From Psilocybe azurescens (Eukaryota; Basidiomycota; Agaricomycetes; Agaricales; Agrocybaceae), in NCBI GenBank assembly GCA_023853785.1, contig JAJIRX010000830.1, positions 1-64,000 on the forward strand: a stretch of 64,000 nucleotides of DNA, given 5' to 3'. The translations under genes were made by a program, and so were the position numbers. Under the pieces are notes generated by a model. It was given only the letters and a program-made list of their open reading frames with translations, was not told where the DNA came from and made no database searches. Shown piece by piece: positions 1 through 12,135 of the stretch. Every line of letters begins with the position of its first letter. The stretch's first letter is position 1.

Positions 1-890
1 ACCAAATCCTTGCGGAATTCATCGGTGTTACAGGCATATGATCAAAATAAGCACTCACTCACCACCGCTTCATAAGTTCTTTCACTCCAGGCCAGCTCTT
101 CTTGCAAATTATAGCCCCCTGACCCAGGACGCCCAGCCTCGCCCCTTAGGCTTGGGGATTAATTTAACAAGTTCGCTCCCAGATTCAAGTTCGTCTTCTT
201 CATCTTCCTCATCTCCAGACTGAGAATCGGAGGAGTCAACGTTCATATCCTCGTTAAATGCAACACGCTTAGGTGTAGGAGCCCTTCTCTGCGTTGTGCT
301 GTGCTGAATGGTTTCGGAGTTTTAGATCGTCTCTGTGCCGATAAGTATACAATATCTGGGATTGTAGAGCTCTCTCGTGGCCGATCGCTTCCCTGGCTTG
401 ACGATAAGGGAGGAAAACTCCATTCTTCGTGCGATCTTCTGGCAGGTGAGGAAATGTCCTGGGCGAGAAGACGATCCTGCGAGTGATGAGCGGCTTGTGT
501 CGTGTGATGTGCGCATCCATGGTATGTGGTTTGAGTTGTGTATTGCTTGATCCATCTCATTTATATTCCTAGGCATACTCATTACTTTGTTCTACCCTCG
601 CTACCTTGTATTTTTCAAACAGCCTCGTAAGCATATATTCGCTATTGTTCTTTCGCCTATAGTGACTCATGTATATTGTTCCCAAATGGGGTAGGTATCC
701 AAGCAGGTCAAGCGGGGTGGAGCAGTCTGCTCAACATTGTCGTCATGGACATCAAGACAATTAGCGTTACATTCACAATAGGCGCTCCTTGCATAAGTAT
801 GCTGCCCATTGGCCAAAGTTAGTCGCCATCGCTCATTACCAGTACTACTCATGCTTATCACTCTTTTGCTCAAAGGCTTCAAGCACTTTT
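1..890. other. no recognisable gene; left edge
   Basis: I recognise no gene here. A TC-rich run at about 187-215 translates to a serine run in one frame and is probably low-complexity sequence. Short open frames lie on both strands but none has a family signature. Part of it could be the 5' exons of the WD40 gene that follows. Confidence 0.4.
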
Positions 891-949
891 TGAAGGCCCC
901 ACGTAACAATGTGAGTAAAAATCTCTTCTCTTCTAATGTTATTTAACCA

Positions 950-2669
950 AGTACAGGTTTATACCAAATATGCACGGTTTTCAGGTCTTAAAGGGCCTAT
1001 AAACTGCTTATCATTCAGTCATGATGGAGCGCTGCTAGCCAGCGGTGGTAAGATGCCCTCGTGTTGTATCGTGTTATTGCATACATGCTAATGCAAAATT
1101 TATAGGTGATGATGAAACAGTTCGTATTTGGGATGTTTCGACTAGAAAATGCAAAGAAGTCCTTGAGGACCCTGGTCAACGATGGGGCCAGATTACATGT
1201 TTGGTCTGGCTAGGGGTAAAGTCAAGGAAGATTTGCAACACCTAGCTTTCGAACTGGGCGTGGCTTTCTTATCATCTTCTGCCAGAACCATACGGAATGT
1301 AAGCATTTAGCCTCTACACTTGGGAAAATATACTAACTCGAAACAAAGACTGCGATGGTTGAGATTGCCACTACACGGGTATTTGCTCCTAGCGATCCTG
1401 TTGAAGCAGTAGACTACGATATTCAAACATCACGTTTGGCTATCAGTAGTCACCATGGCAATGTTACCTTGTACGAAGTCGGAAGAAATGGTGAGATCTT
1501 TTTCTGTAGACAATGCGGCAGCGACTTATGATGATATAGGGACAATGTTACAGCTCTGGACCTTCAATGTGGAGAGCGACGGAAATACCTACATAGCTAG
1601 CTCTGTCCGCTTTTATGACTCGGGCGTAAGCTTTTAATTTTGTTCTAGAAACTGGGGAAATGTAAGGCGATACTTTAATTAATGAGACATTCATATTTAT
1701 TATTCTTTCAACTTTGGCAGGATTTGTCGAAATGTCGAGTCTGGGAGTGAGGACTCGGCGGAAGGTCTTGAAGTCTGGAGTGTGAGCATGATCTTTTGAT
1801 ATCATATGTCAATGCTGACCTCTTATGAAGTGGCCACGCTGACATTAGCCTGGATGGGCAATTACTTCTCATAGAGAATCTTGCAAAAGGTTTGATCTAT
1901 ACCATTTACCACGCTCATCACCTTCACATAGCTTTCCCATATTCACAAAGAAACGATGCATCAAAGATGGTGTTTTTGCTGAAGGATCGTCAGTTGTGGT
2001 CTGTGGAAGTGATCATGGCAAAATATACACATTTTCTTTGTCCTCTCCTGAACCGAAACAGATATTAAAGCAAGCTGGTAAAAATACAGAAATACAGACC
2101 ATATGCGTGAGTGCAAATGTTTTATCCAAAAGCCTGGTATTGACTTGTATTAGACAACATCCACCAAAGATTGTCATCTTATAGCCAGTGGCGCTTCCTT
2201 GAATGCTCTGATATTGTGATATGGGAAAAACCAGTAAGCTCACTCCTTATTGTCAAGAACTATGCTTACATTCAATAGTCCAATGCGTTTCCAGAAAACA
2301 GGCCCAAAATAATGTATACCATCAAGCAATCATTATGGTCCTGAATTTCTTTATCATTTTTATCATTGCGTATTGGTCTTCAGGAATCTGGTTACCATAT
2401 TCACTAAAGGTTTGTATGCACAAAATTACTCCATTATTCTTGCTAATTTATGGGATAAGATGGCTCAAAGTGCCTTAAGCACTATGAATGCCACGATAAA
2501 CCAGGGTTTTGAACCACAAGTTCATACCAGCAATGCCAGATATTCAACCTGGGATCCAAATGATATGCGGGTTCATGTTGGTATGATTGTCCAGGATGAT
2601 GATGATGATGAAGAGTTGTGGAATGATCAAGCAGAGTGGAATCGTTGGAATAGTTTGGATACACTTTGA
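950..2669 (+). pseudogene. WD40-repeat protein gene, multi-exon, probably degraded
   Basis: This resembles a fungal WD40 beta-propeller scaffold protein. The first readable blade is at about 960-1047 (KGPINCLSFSHDGALLAS). It splices through an intron at 1048-1105 (GT-AG, 58 bp) into DDETVRIWDVS, the end of a classic WD repeat. Further blade-like pieces occur at 1350-1500 (EAVDYDIQTSRLAISSHHGN), 1730-1900, and 1960-2100 (SVVVCGSDHGKIYTF). The last exon ends in an acidic tail with DDDDDEE and a stop at 2669. The pieces are in different frames separated by plausible short introns, but at least one junction near 2300 meets an in-frame stop, so I call it degraded. Related WD40 genes are multiplied in basidiomycete genomes. 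No transposase flanks it directly. Alternative: a functional gene with introns I could not place. Confidence 0.55.
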
Positions 2670-2736
2670 ATAGCTTGAATACACTTTGAATAGTTTGGAT
2701 ACACTTTGAATAGTTTGGATATGCTTTGAATATTAA
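2645..2736 (+). repeat. 20-bp tandem repeat spanning the WD40 stop codon
   Basis: About four copies of TAGTTTGGATACACTTTGAA, with one diverged copy (TAGCTTGAATACACTTTGAA). The first copy encodes the C-terminal residues SLDTL and the stop. The rest lie downstream, so the array grew outward from the 3' end of the reading frame. Confidence 0.85.
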
Positions 2737-2739
2737 TTA

Positions 2740-4300
2740 TTTAAATTTTAAATTTTTTTTTTGAGGTCGCTGATTTGAATACTATCTAACTCCATCTGAT
2801 TCTACAATGCCTTCTGGTACTGAACTGTACTCCTTATTTCTCTTTGTTGTATTGTCGACAACAAAGAGAAATAAAGAGGAGTATATCAAGAGATTCTGTG
2901 TGTTGTGCTTGCATGGCAACGCTTTGATCAAGTGACCTAACTTGGTCAACATTGTCTAATCAACCCGCTTTAACCCGCTCTCTCTAACCCGCTCTCACTC
3001 AATGTTGTTCTGGGTGCCCAGAACAGTATTGTAATATGTGTTCTTATTGGAATTATCATCTCTTTGCATTGAAACTTGGTGATTGCATTGATATAACTTA
3101 AAGAGAGCTACTACGTGACCACCAGGGCCTCTTAGAACATCCTACTGGTCACCATCTGCGAAAATGGAACATTGTCGGTGCATCTCCAATCAAATCTTGC
3201 TCGACTTCTGCAAGAAACCTGGACCATAGACATGGTAAGTCTTCAAAAATGTAGTATTATGCTGGTACTTACTTTTTAACCACATATGCAACTCGTTTTG
3301 CATCCTTACCTCTCATATCAACAGGATATAGAGGATTATGCTTTCCGAATGCGCAGGACATAGAGGTCTCCTCTCCACTGCACCCCCAACTTTCTGAGTG
3401 CTTCGTTCTTCTTCAGTCCAATCAACTGCTTCTTGCACGATATCTGAAAGGGATGGGATTGGCTACCTTCCAAGAGAGTAACAGCGAAGTTGTAAATCTT
3501 GGCATTTGCGACTTGATCTTTGAAAATCTGATGTGTTTGTTGAAGTAATGTAGTCCTATTATCATCCCGAGCAATAAAGGGAGAGAAAATGGCTTTGCGA
3601 CGTCGTGACGGAAAAGGCGACCAGTATAGGCATAATGTTTTGCCTAATAACTGTAAGTATGACTGTATGACACTCCATTGTCGTACTCACTTTCGGAGAC
3701 TTGTGGATAGGCTTCTTATGTGGCATGGCAGCACAGATTACTATTGGAGGGAGTAGTGTTATTGGAGCTTTGAGTTTTCGATCTCTTAAAAGTATTGGAT
3801 TGGTTGTGAGCCGGTATTCAAGTGAAATAAATTTATTCCAAGCCACTCAACAATAAAGTTGCCATAGTAGAGGCCCCTGTTCAAATAAGAATTGGAGAAT
3901 ACTACTGGTGAATGGAGTTAATTAGCTATTGTAGATGTGCTGAGAACCCCTACTGGCGTAATTAGCACCCCGCCACCATCAGCCACTCAATTGAATTCAG
4001 TTCATACCGATGATGAGTTTACTCCAATAATTTCAACGTGTCTAAGCATCTAAGCCATATCGAACTTAACAATTAGCAAAACTCCAAGCATTGAGTACAG
4101 AGGATAGATACTACCAGAACTTAGCTATTGTAGATGCGCATTTTCGAGGTTCATGTATTGGACTCTTTATGAGCTGCTCAACAATACAGTTGCCATAGTA
4201 CTTGAGCTAGTGGGGTCAGACAATTCAGTAAATGGAGCGAAGTGGAGTTCAGTAATGGCACCTGTGCATTTTGAAGCGGACTAATCACCAATAAGTAAAT
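2740..4300. other. non-coding stretch with hairpin and local duplications
   Basis: No gene is recognised. A strong inverted repeat at 2831-2880 has an 18-bp perfect stem (TTTCTCTTTGTTGT paired with ACAACAAAGAGAAA at its core) and a 7-nt loop ATTGTCG. The block at about 2940-3115 recurs at 8000-8230. The phrases TAGCTATTGTAGATG and AGTTGCCATAGTA each occur twice (3846-3950 and 4124-4200), which suggests a local duplication of about 100-280 bp. Confidence 0.6.
2945..3115. repeat. dispersed repeat copy 1 with CTGGGNNCCCAG palindrome
   Basis: The block contains two AACCCGCTCTCTC-type phrases followed by ACTCAATGTTGTTCTGGGTGCCCAGAAC (palindrome at 3007-3024). The same order and orientation recur at about 8017-8090. 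The two copies flank the ORF cluster at 4.3-7.5 kb as direct repeats, so they may mark the limits of one element or be two insertions of a small element. Confidence 0.6.
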
Positions 4301-4306
4301 ACCCGC

Positions 4307-7300
4307 ATGGGCATCACATTCACTCCCGGCCACAATGGCCGAACAACTTTCAATAAATTCATTGACCTAGAGTCGCCAACCGCCACCAGCGACTCTGACA
4401 TGTTCAGCCTATTCAACTTCAATACACAACCTCAACCCCAACCTCAACCCAATGCAGACGTTTCAATGGATAACTTTGACGCAGTGCATATTTTATTTAT
4501 TAACTGTAAAGTTGTTATTTTGAGCTAACTGATCTGCAGAATCGGCCTGGTGCCGTGCAACAACGCTCCAAACTTATACCCGTGACCAGCCATCCTTTAG
4601 AGCCTGCTCAAGGTACCATTCTCCCGCCGTGAATCCAGTAACAATAGAACCCTCCAGTACCGGAACAAGCCAGGCTATCCCAGGCATAACTGCCATGGCC
4701 GTCGATACAGCCACCAACCCAAACCAGTCTACGCCGGATCAAGAACTGCCCATCATCCCACGGAGCGAGCAACAACACATCTCATATCCAAATGATATGA
4801 ACCTTGACGAAACGCGAGGTCAAGTAGATCCTCTCCTAGGCAACAAAGCCGTTTTGAAAACCTCCAACATACACCCGCCGCTTCCTCAACAGCAATTTGC
4901 CAATGGCCCTCACAGAAACATCGAGCCAACATATGAACACATACCTCAGCCATCGACTCAGTCGCTGGTACCAAGCCGTTCACGTTGAAGCCGTTCGCAT
5001 TCACATTAAAACCGACACCAACTAAGCATCAAATATCAATCGGAAGGCAGAAAGGGCCTGGGCAGGAAGGTTCAGCGGACACGTTGGTCAAGTGGCGCAA
5101 TGGACGAACCTGGGGTTTATTTACAAAACACGGAAAAAGACACAGAATGTGTAAGTTAACCATTCCTGCTGTTAGATTAACAAGGCTCACCTCATAATAG
5201 ATCAAAACACGGGTCATCGAGCAAAGTGATTTTACCACAAGGCAGATGCTGGACCTGAAGGACAAAGAAATTAGCTGGATGAAGGAGAAAGTGAGTAATC
5301 AAACTGCTGCCTGATGAGTATATCAGACTTACCATATAATAATAGATGGACAAACACCAGGACAACTTCAACGAAGTCTTGGAGCGGTTATTGGCCTTGG
5401 AGCAGTCAAACAAAGAGCATGCTGCTAAGTTGGAAGCGACAGAAGCACAGCTCGAAAAAGAAACGCAAAGAATACAGGAAGATAGAAGAGAAGCGATTTC
5501 ACAAACGCTAGGTAAACCAGGACAGTGCCGATAGGTTGAAAGCGACAGAAGCACAGTTCGAGAGGGAACGTCTGGAACGGCAGGAGTTGGAGGAGAAGCG
5601 AAATCGCGAATATCATGAGAAGCTGTGTGTATTAGAAAGGGAAACGGAGACAGCTTGAAGAACATGCACGCGCTACTGTAAATGCACCATCAGGTATTTA
5701 AGACTTCATATTCCGAAATATTTAAAACACAAACTTACGTTGACCAATCTAGGATTACCATTCCCCACTCCTACTACGGAGGGTGTTATCCCGTCAACCA
5801 GCGGGCAACTTCCTCAGGTATCCAGCCATAGTCATCAGGAAGGAGGCGATGTAGATATGGACAATCATCCACAAGGTCAGCCTCCTGCTCCAATAGAGCG
5901 CGACCACGGTATCACAGGTCATGTCCACCACAGCGGCACCACAAGTTACACTTACTCCCACTCCAATGTTCGACATGCATACTGCCTCCAGTAGCGGACA
6001 GTCTCATCTAGCACCTGGAGAGGGTCGGCAAGGAGACGATGACGCAATGATGGGTGAAAACCCACAAAGCCCTTCCAAAGACAAGGGCAAGGCTCGCGCT
6101 CCTGTTGCTGATGAAAGCTCGGGGAAGAGTTCGACCATGTCGTATCCGATGACAATGACAATGAGGTGAGCCATCCTGTTCCTAATTTTATAGTCATGCT
6201 GATACATTGAAAGGACAATGAAGGGCTTCCTCATTGTGTCCCACCACCATATAAATTCAAACGTCCACGGGCGGGCAGGCCCCCCGGCTAAAAGCTGTCT
6301 ATGGTGACAATGAGCCTGCAACACTGTCTACCTCCAACAGTCCTGGACAACAAATTATTCGCCGCAATGTTGACGTTGCGCAAGTCGAGGAAATTACAAA
6401 AACAGTTCTTTCGGTCTTGGCGACCACAGGTGCATTGCCAAGTGCACCACAGACACCAGCCAGAAGACAGAAACACGCTTCAGCACTGGTGAAACAACCA
6501 GCTATGAAAGCCTCTAACAGTCCATCTAAGATAATCGGGGTAAGTTCATAGCACATTCAAATCTTAATGTGGGCTAACCCACCCATGTGTATCTATCTAG
6601 AAAGCAGTTCGGCTCCACATGAATTCACTTATTGGAATCAAGAAGGATGACCAGATCCTAGGCGTCAAACCGCCTCTCCTGAATGTTGTCGAAAAATTCG
6701 CAATTGACGAAAATCCGGTCAGCTGTCCAAGCCTAGCTCTGCTGAATTTCTGCTTCAAGTCAAACACAATCATCCATGGAACGAGGAGTTGGTCAACCAG
6801 TTCATGCAGTCCTTCTTGTTGAAGCATAGCCTTCAATCCAAAAGACCAGCCAGTCGCTTATGCCGCTGTTAAACAATGTTTCACGATCCTCAAGGCGTTT
6901 GTAAAGGACGGCAAAGCCGAAAGAGGGAGAAGACGAAGTGCAGACTTCGTGAGCGGGTGGAGAAAATCAAAAAAGTAAGAAGGCGAGGTCGCGCCGGGAC
7001 ACACGACGCCGTGGGGTGGGTTTGTTTTTCGATTTTCTACATTTTGGGAGACTTATGCAATTCTAGTTGTCGAGTAACCGACTCAAAACCGCCAACGACA
7101 ATTGAAAGGGAGAGCGGATCCTGCTTGGGAGTTTCTGTACCAAGTAGCACACATGCTGACCGCAGAGGGCATGTCTTCTGACGAGAGTGGACCTGAAGAA
7201 CGTAAATTCACAATCAGGATCCGACAGTGGCGCAGCACTGCATTGATTCCGTACCTGACAATCATCGACCGTGATATGAACAAGAGGACTGGGCTGGGCA

Positions 7301-7490
7301 ACCCTGTGCCAGGGAACCCGGCTAGGCAGCGTGTAAGGATGGGGGATCATTAGCTGCTCGAGGGCGATTCCAGGATTGCCAGAGAACTTCTACGACGCTG
7401 ACTTGGTACGCTGGCCTGAGCGAGAGTACTAAAATTGACCTCCAGCCAAAACCCGCTATAGTTCTACCAGCAATCATGACGGACAATTAG
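4307..7490 (+). pseudogene. transposon-associated multi-exon ORF of unknown function
   Basis: This is a chain of exons in shifting frames. It begins at 4307 (MGITFTPGHNGRTTF, with a QPQPQPQP run). A low-complexity P/T/S-rich segment follows (4629-4985). A charged coiled-coil stretch lies at 5346-5640 in which the phrase ATEAQ(L/F)E occurs twice. A segment rich in H, D and G lies at 5740-6170, then KFKRPRAGRPPG, which resembles an AT-hook. The end (about 7150-7490) reads GMSSDESGPEERKF, then WRS, then GNPVPGNP, then LPENFYDAD in another frame. From memory, this tail matches accessory proteins found beside basidiomycete Plavaka/CACTA-like transposases; I could not search for it. Stops and frame changes at about 4990, 6290 and 7352 suggest decay, although some may be introns. 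A DNA-binding role is an inference from the AT-hook-like motif and the neighbouring palindromes. Confidence 0.45.
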
Positions 7491-7601
7491 ATAGCGACAA
7501 TAGGCAAAGAAAATTGTATATACCTAGAGAATATTTGAATTGTTGATCGACCATGATAGCGACAACAAAAGTAAACGCCAGAGACAGTGGACTAAGGCAG
7601 A

Positions 7602-8302
7602 GTGTCCTGGGCACCCAGAACACTCTGAGTAGGCCTGAGTTCGAGCAGAAGGGAGACAGTTAGGTGGTGACAATAGGCTGGGGAAAGAGTGCATACCTAG
7701 TGCATAACTAGCAATCGATCGAAGAGCATGGACCACCAAAATGTCAACGATATCGAATCAGGCTAAGATCGTCTGAAGTAGCGTGTCCTGGACACCCAGG
7801 ACACTCTGAGGAAGATTGTTCTCGAGTTGAAGAGATGTTGATAGTGTCCTGGACACCCAGGACACTCGAAAGGATTGTGGACGTTAGAGACGATAAGAGC
7901 GCGTGTCATCGTAGAGCGTGTGTGATTGTTTGGCTATGGGTTTGAAGCCAAACAAATGTGACTGATTGCGTGGTTGTTTGGTTACGGGGCTTCAAGCCAA
8001 ACAGACACGCTTATCGAAACCCGCTCTAATCTGCTCTCTCTAACCCACTCTTACTCAATGTTGTTCTGGGTGCCCAGAACAGCGTTGTACTCTGCGTTGC
8101 CTTTGCAACGCTCTAATGGAAAACCTGGGTGTCCAGGTTTTCTTTTGTGCCTACTTGTTGAGTGAATGAGTGCGACAAGGTCACCATGGTGAGTGCGTTA
8201 TTGTTCTCTAAGTCAATGCGATGCTTACTTTAAGAGACCACAGAACGCGAACACCCTTCCCGTCTTTCTCCCCGTCCCCTGTGTTCTGGTGCCCAGAACA
8301 CG
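7602..8302. repeat. palindromic word cluster CTGGGNNCCCAG
   Basis: Palindromes occur at 7602-7623 (GTGTCCTGGGCACCCAGAAC), 7783-7804, 7843-7866 (CCTGGACACCCAGG), 8063-8080 (GTTCTGGGTGCCCAGAAC), 8121-8140 (AAACCTGGGTGTCCAGGTTT) and 8281-8300 (TTCTGGTGCCCAGAA). A seventh site lies at 3007-3024. Two further hairpins built from GTTTGGCT and AGCCAAAC lie at 7929-7954 and 7976-8002. CACTA elements of plants carry subterminal repeats bound by an element-encoded protein, so this may be the subterminal region of the transposon whose transposase follows. Confidence 0.75.
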
Positions 8303-8407
8303 TTCTTGTTCCATAAACGTGCTTTCTAGCTGACTCGGTTTCTCGTCAGTCACTTGATCACTCTCAGACTGTTAGATGTTTTCTGATTGACGATATAACT
8401 ACAGGAA

Positions 8408-11400
8408 ATGCCCACTCGAACGTGCACATGCTCCACTAGCCAATGCGGGCTTGTTGAAGGTGGAGTAGAGCTGGACATTTGCACCTACAACAACCATCTC
8501 TGCAAGGATCGGGCGTTTTTTGCCAACAAACTTGCTGAAGATTCGAAGCAAGTTCTTGACGATGAAATCGAGAAAGTCGGGCAACATTTAGCCTCCCCTG
8601 GCTGTCTCCGATTCCATCCCTGCTCCATTGTCGGCTCCAGGTGATCGACTCTGGTCGCAACCAGGTGACAATGACGAAAATTCCTTGGTGTCGTCGTCTT
8701 CCAAGCCACAATCTTCCCGTCAACAAATTATTCGCAACCTCCTTTCTCATCTTGCTGAGATCGAATCCGCTGTGGATATTCTTGCTGCCAACGTAGCTGT
8801 CGAACTCGAGAAACTACACACAATTCCACTTACAAATGCATTTCCACTGAGGCACCACCATGCCGAGTGTATCCGCATCCAGACTGATCTCAGCAAAGTT
8901 GTGTACACGGCGGTGCCCGTCACTGCCATGAAACGTCAAGTCTCAGGCAAAGTGGACAATATTGCGGAAAAGTTGGAGGAGGCAAAGCTATCCTGGGTCA
9001 GGAACAGGAAAACATCGAATTCACGGCAGGATGCAGAAACTCCTGGTATCAAATTTTCTACAGGTAAGACAGATCACAATCACATACATGACATTCTGAA
9101 TTTAATATCGAACATATAGACCGCTTCTTCAATCCGCTGCTTGCTTGCGCCGATCCCATCCTCCAGTTATCTATTTTCATCGCCATCGTATTCCAGACAC
9201 TTTTCAGTGTCAGTCGAAGTGGCACATCTGCCCTGATGGAAATGTTGCAATACCTAGTACAACTATCGTTCATGCGAACCAATGCCGATTTGTCTGCACG
9301 CAACCAAAAGGTGCTATCCGACTTTCCATCTGATTGTCGGTCATTTAAGAACTCTCTCGACCTGGAGGCTGACACCGTCATTTATGCGGTCTGCCCCAAT
9401 GACAAATGTCAAGCCACGTCGCCGCGAAGTACAAAGATGGGTCTCCCGTCGCTATATACCCATCCCGCTGCAAAGCGCGTCATATGGGCAGACGGTGCAA
9501 TGAACAGCTCCTACGTCCTCGAGTGGTTGAGAAGCGTACAATCTACACACTGATAAAACCTTTTGTCTACTTCAACCCCATCACTTGGCTTGGACGACTT
9601 CTTTCACGCCCTGGAGTTGAAGCAGATATGGACAAATCGTGGGATAGGTCTAAGACCCCGCCAGGAGTTGCCCGCACAATGCGCGACATCTTTGATGGCG
9701 ATGTTTTCCGCAAATTCAAAGGACCAGATGGTACTCATTTCAGTGTAGGGAATGGTGAGGGACGCTATGTCTTCTCTCTATCAATCGATTTCTTCAACCC
9801 ACTGGGCAACAAACAAGTAGGAAAGAAAGTCTCAATTGGTCTTGTCACCCTTGTTTGCCTTAATCTACCCCCTGATATTCGCTATAAGCCTGAGAACATG
9901 TTTCTTGCTGGTGTGATTCCTGGGCCAAACGAACCTCCTTTGTCTGCGATCAATCACTTCCTCAAACCCTTAGTCGACGACTTCCTCAAGTTCTGGAATC
10001 CTGGTGTCCGCTTCAGCCGAACTGACGGTCATCCGGATGGGCGATTGGTGCGATGCGCCATAGTGTGTGTTGTCTGTGACTTGCCTGCTGCCCGGAAAAC
10101 AGCAGGCTTTGGCGTCGAGTGCCCATACTCATTTCTGTTCAATTTGCGAGTGTGACCTCAAAACGCACAGATATGGGCATCTCGATTATGCCTCTTGGCA
10201 TCGGAGAACCAACGAAAGCTGTCAATGAACAGCCAAACAATTCAGAAGGGCTGGTTCAAATCCTACAGCTGATGGAATTGTCGCTAGCACCGGCGTTCGC
10301 TGGTCGCAGCTCCTTCGACTTCCCTATTTTGATCCATCGCGCTTTGTTGTTGTAGACGCCAATGCACAACCTTTTCCTTGGCCTCATCCGCTGAACACTT
10401 TGATACCATTCTAGGGCTACGAGTTCCTAAAGCTGAGAAGGAACCACCCATTTTCAATGCCAAAATCTCTGATGCATGGAAGCAGATGAGTAAGGGTGAA
10501 TGTGCATCAATGAGGCGGATTATCCGCTGGTTGGAGCATCCTATGTGTCGGGACCTTTGGACAGAGGCAGGGAGGTTGATGTGGCAGAAGCGATTCTCTT
10601 CACAGCACCTCTCAGTTTTGAGGGTGGTAGCTATTGAGCTTGGCTGTAAGCCGATTACAACCGATATACACAAGACAAAGGAGCCAAACCGTGCAGATTA
10701 TTCTTGTGGCATTCTTTATTGGGTAGGTCTCCTTTTATTCCTTGTCATCTCATTTTCTTATGTTTTATATTTCCAGCGAATGTATAAAACTGAAGTCAAC
10801 TATGATCCAGAGGGTCATTTGGCATCCGGCACCCAGTGCGGGCACATTCTCACATGGGAGGAGGCCGCGGAAATACATTCCGACATTCAACACCTGGTTC
10901 GACCATCATGGCTGACATCCCTGCCAGCCAAACTTGGTTTGAGCAGTCATGGAAAGCTTAAGGCTGACCAATGGCGTGTTCTTGGAACAACTCTCCTACC
11001 TATTACCTTGACTCGCCTCTGGTCCAATTCTGATGGAACCGACAACCGTTCTGAGAGGTGCTGCCGCATCCTTGAAATCACCCTCCACCTTGTTTCTGCA
11101 GTTGTCACTGCCACCTCTCGTGTCACCTCAGCCACGCATGCAGAAACTTACCTCAACCACATTCTTGCGTACCTTCATGGTTTGAAGGCACTGTTCCCAG
11201 AGTACAAATTTGTTCTGAATCAACACATGGCCATTCATCTCTATGAATACCTTGTATTCTATGGTCCAGTTCATTCATGGTGGACCTTTCCATTTGAAAG
11301 GGTTATCGGCATGCTGCAACGAATCTCGACGAATTATAAGCCAAGTAGGTCTTGAATTTTAATTCTTTATGACTGTACTGACAAGTTCTAGGCGAATATG

Positions 11401-12135
11401 AAGAAACTATCTCACGTTCATTTATGTGAGCAAGTAACCTACGGAATCTCTTTCATAGAGTTGGAACTCCAGAGGTCATCCGTAACTGCGAGCCCATGCT
11501 GAAAAGCCTCATCAACCCAGAAGTCCGAAGTACTCTCGTGACTGATATTCTCAGCCTCTCACAAGACCAAGGACACAATGACGAAGAGCAGGTGGAGGAT
11601 TTTATGGCTCGGAAAAAGCACTCAGCAACACCTCTTCCAGAAGCACTTGAGGCGTGTTTTGTCAAATCCTTTGATCAGCTGTTGGATGCGACTGTCTTGT
11701 CGCATATTGCGATTAATGGCATGACGTATTCGACATCCTGGAAGCATCTCAGTAATTCGTCTATACTACTCCATTCTGGTTCTCCAAACAAATATTTGCC
11801 GGCACGTATTGATTATATCACGCAAGTCGACTTTGAAGATAATGACAACCCGTGTACTGTAACTTATGTTGCTGCCCGGAAATACAAGCTGGCCAATGTG
11901 TGTGCTGATCCATTTGTCTCTTTCCCTCTACTTCAAGCACAGCTTTGGAGTCGGAAACTTGGAGAGCTAGAGTTGTTTCGCCTGGATGACATTCTTTCCC
12001 ATTTTGCCTACCTACCTTTACAATGGGAAGAAGAGGATTTAATGGTCATGATATCCCTGTCCCGTGTAAGTCTCCCCCTTGCCGGAGACTAACCCGATAA
12101 TGTAGGCAAGCGACTCACTCATGTGGACCTTGCAG
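8408..12135 (+). pseudogene. Plavaka/CACTA-like transposase (tnp2, Transposase_21 family), frameshifted
   Basis: This is a cut-and-paste DNA transposase. The N-terminal part starts at 8408 (MPTRTCTCSTSQC) and includes a helical segment (8628-9060). Diagnostic tnp2 blocks follow: YKDGSPVAIYPSRC (about 9425), the long block LVTLVCLNLPPDIRYKPENM (9840-9900), a zinc-cluster-like HTHFCSICEC (about 10120), VVVDA then MHNLFLGL (10340-10380), and WTFPFERVIGMLQ (11280-11320). Introns read cleanly at 10723-10776 and 11345-11391. Frame is lost at about 9420, 10110, 10358 (an extra A before MHNLFLGL) and 10390. A TGA replaces the expected Arg codon in the MRASNLR block at about 11430. The C-terminal part (11496-12065) is uninterrupted. 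I judge it a decayed copy, or an intact gene with sequencing indels. Confidence 0.85.

Noticed and set aside
5192..5665. 157-residue minus-strand frame
   Set aside because: It is antisense to the coiled-coil exons on the plus strand and looks like a shadow (Ser/Leu/Cys-rich complement of Glu/Lys/Gln codons).
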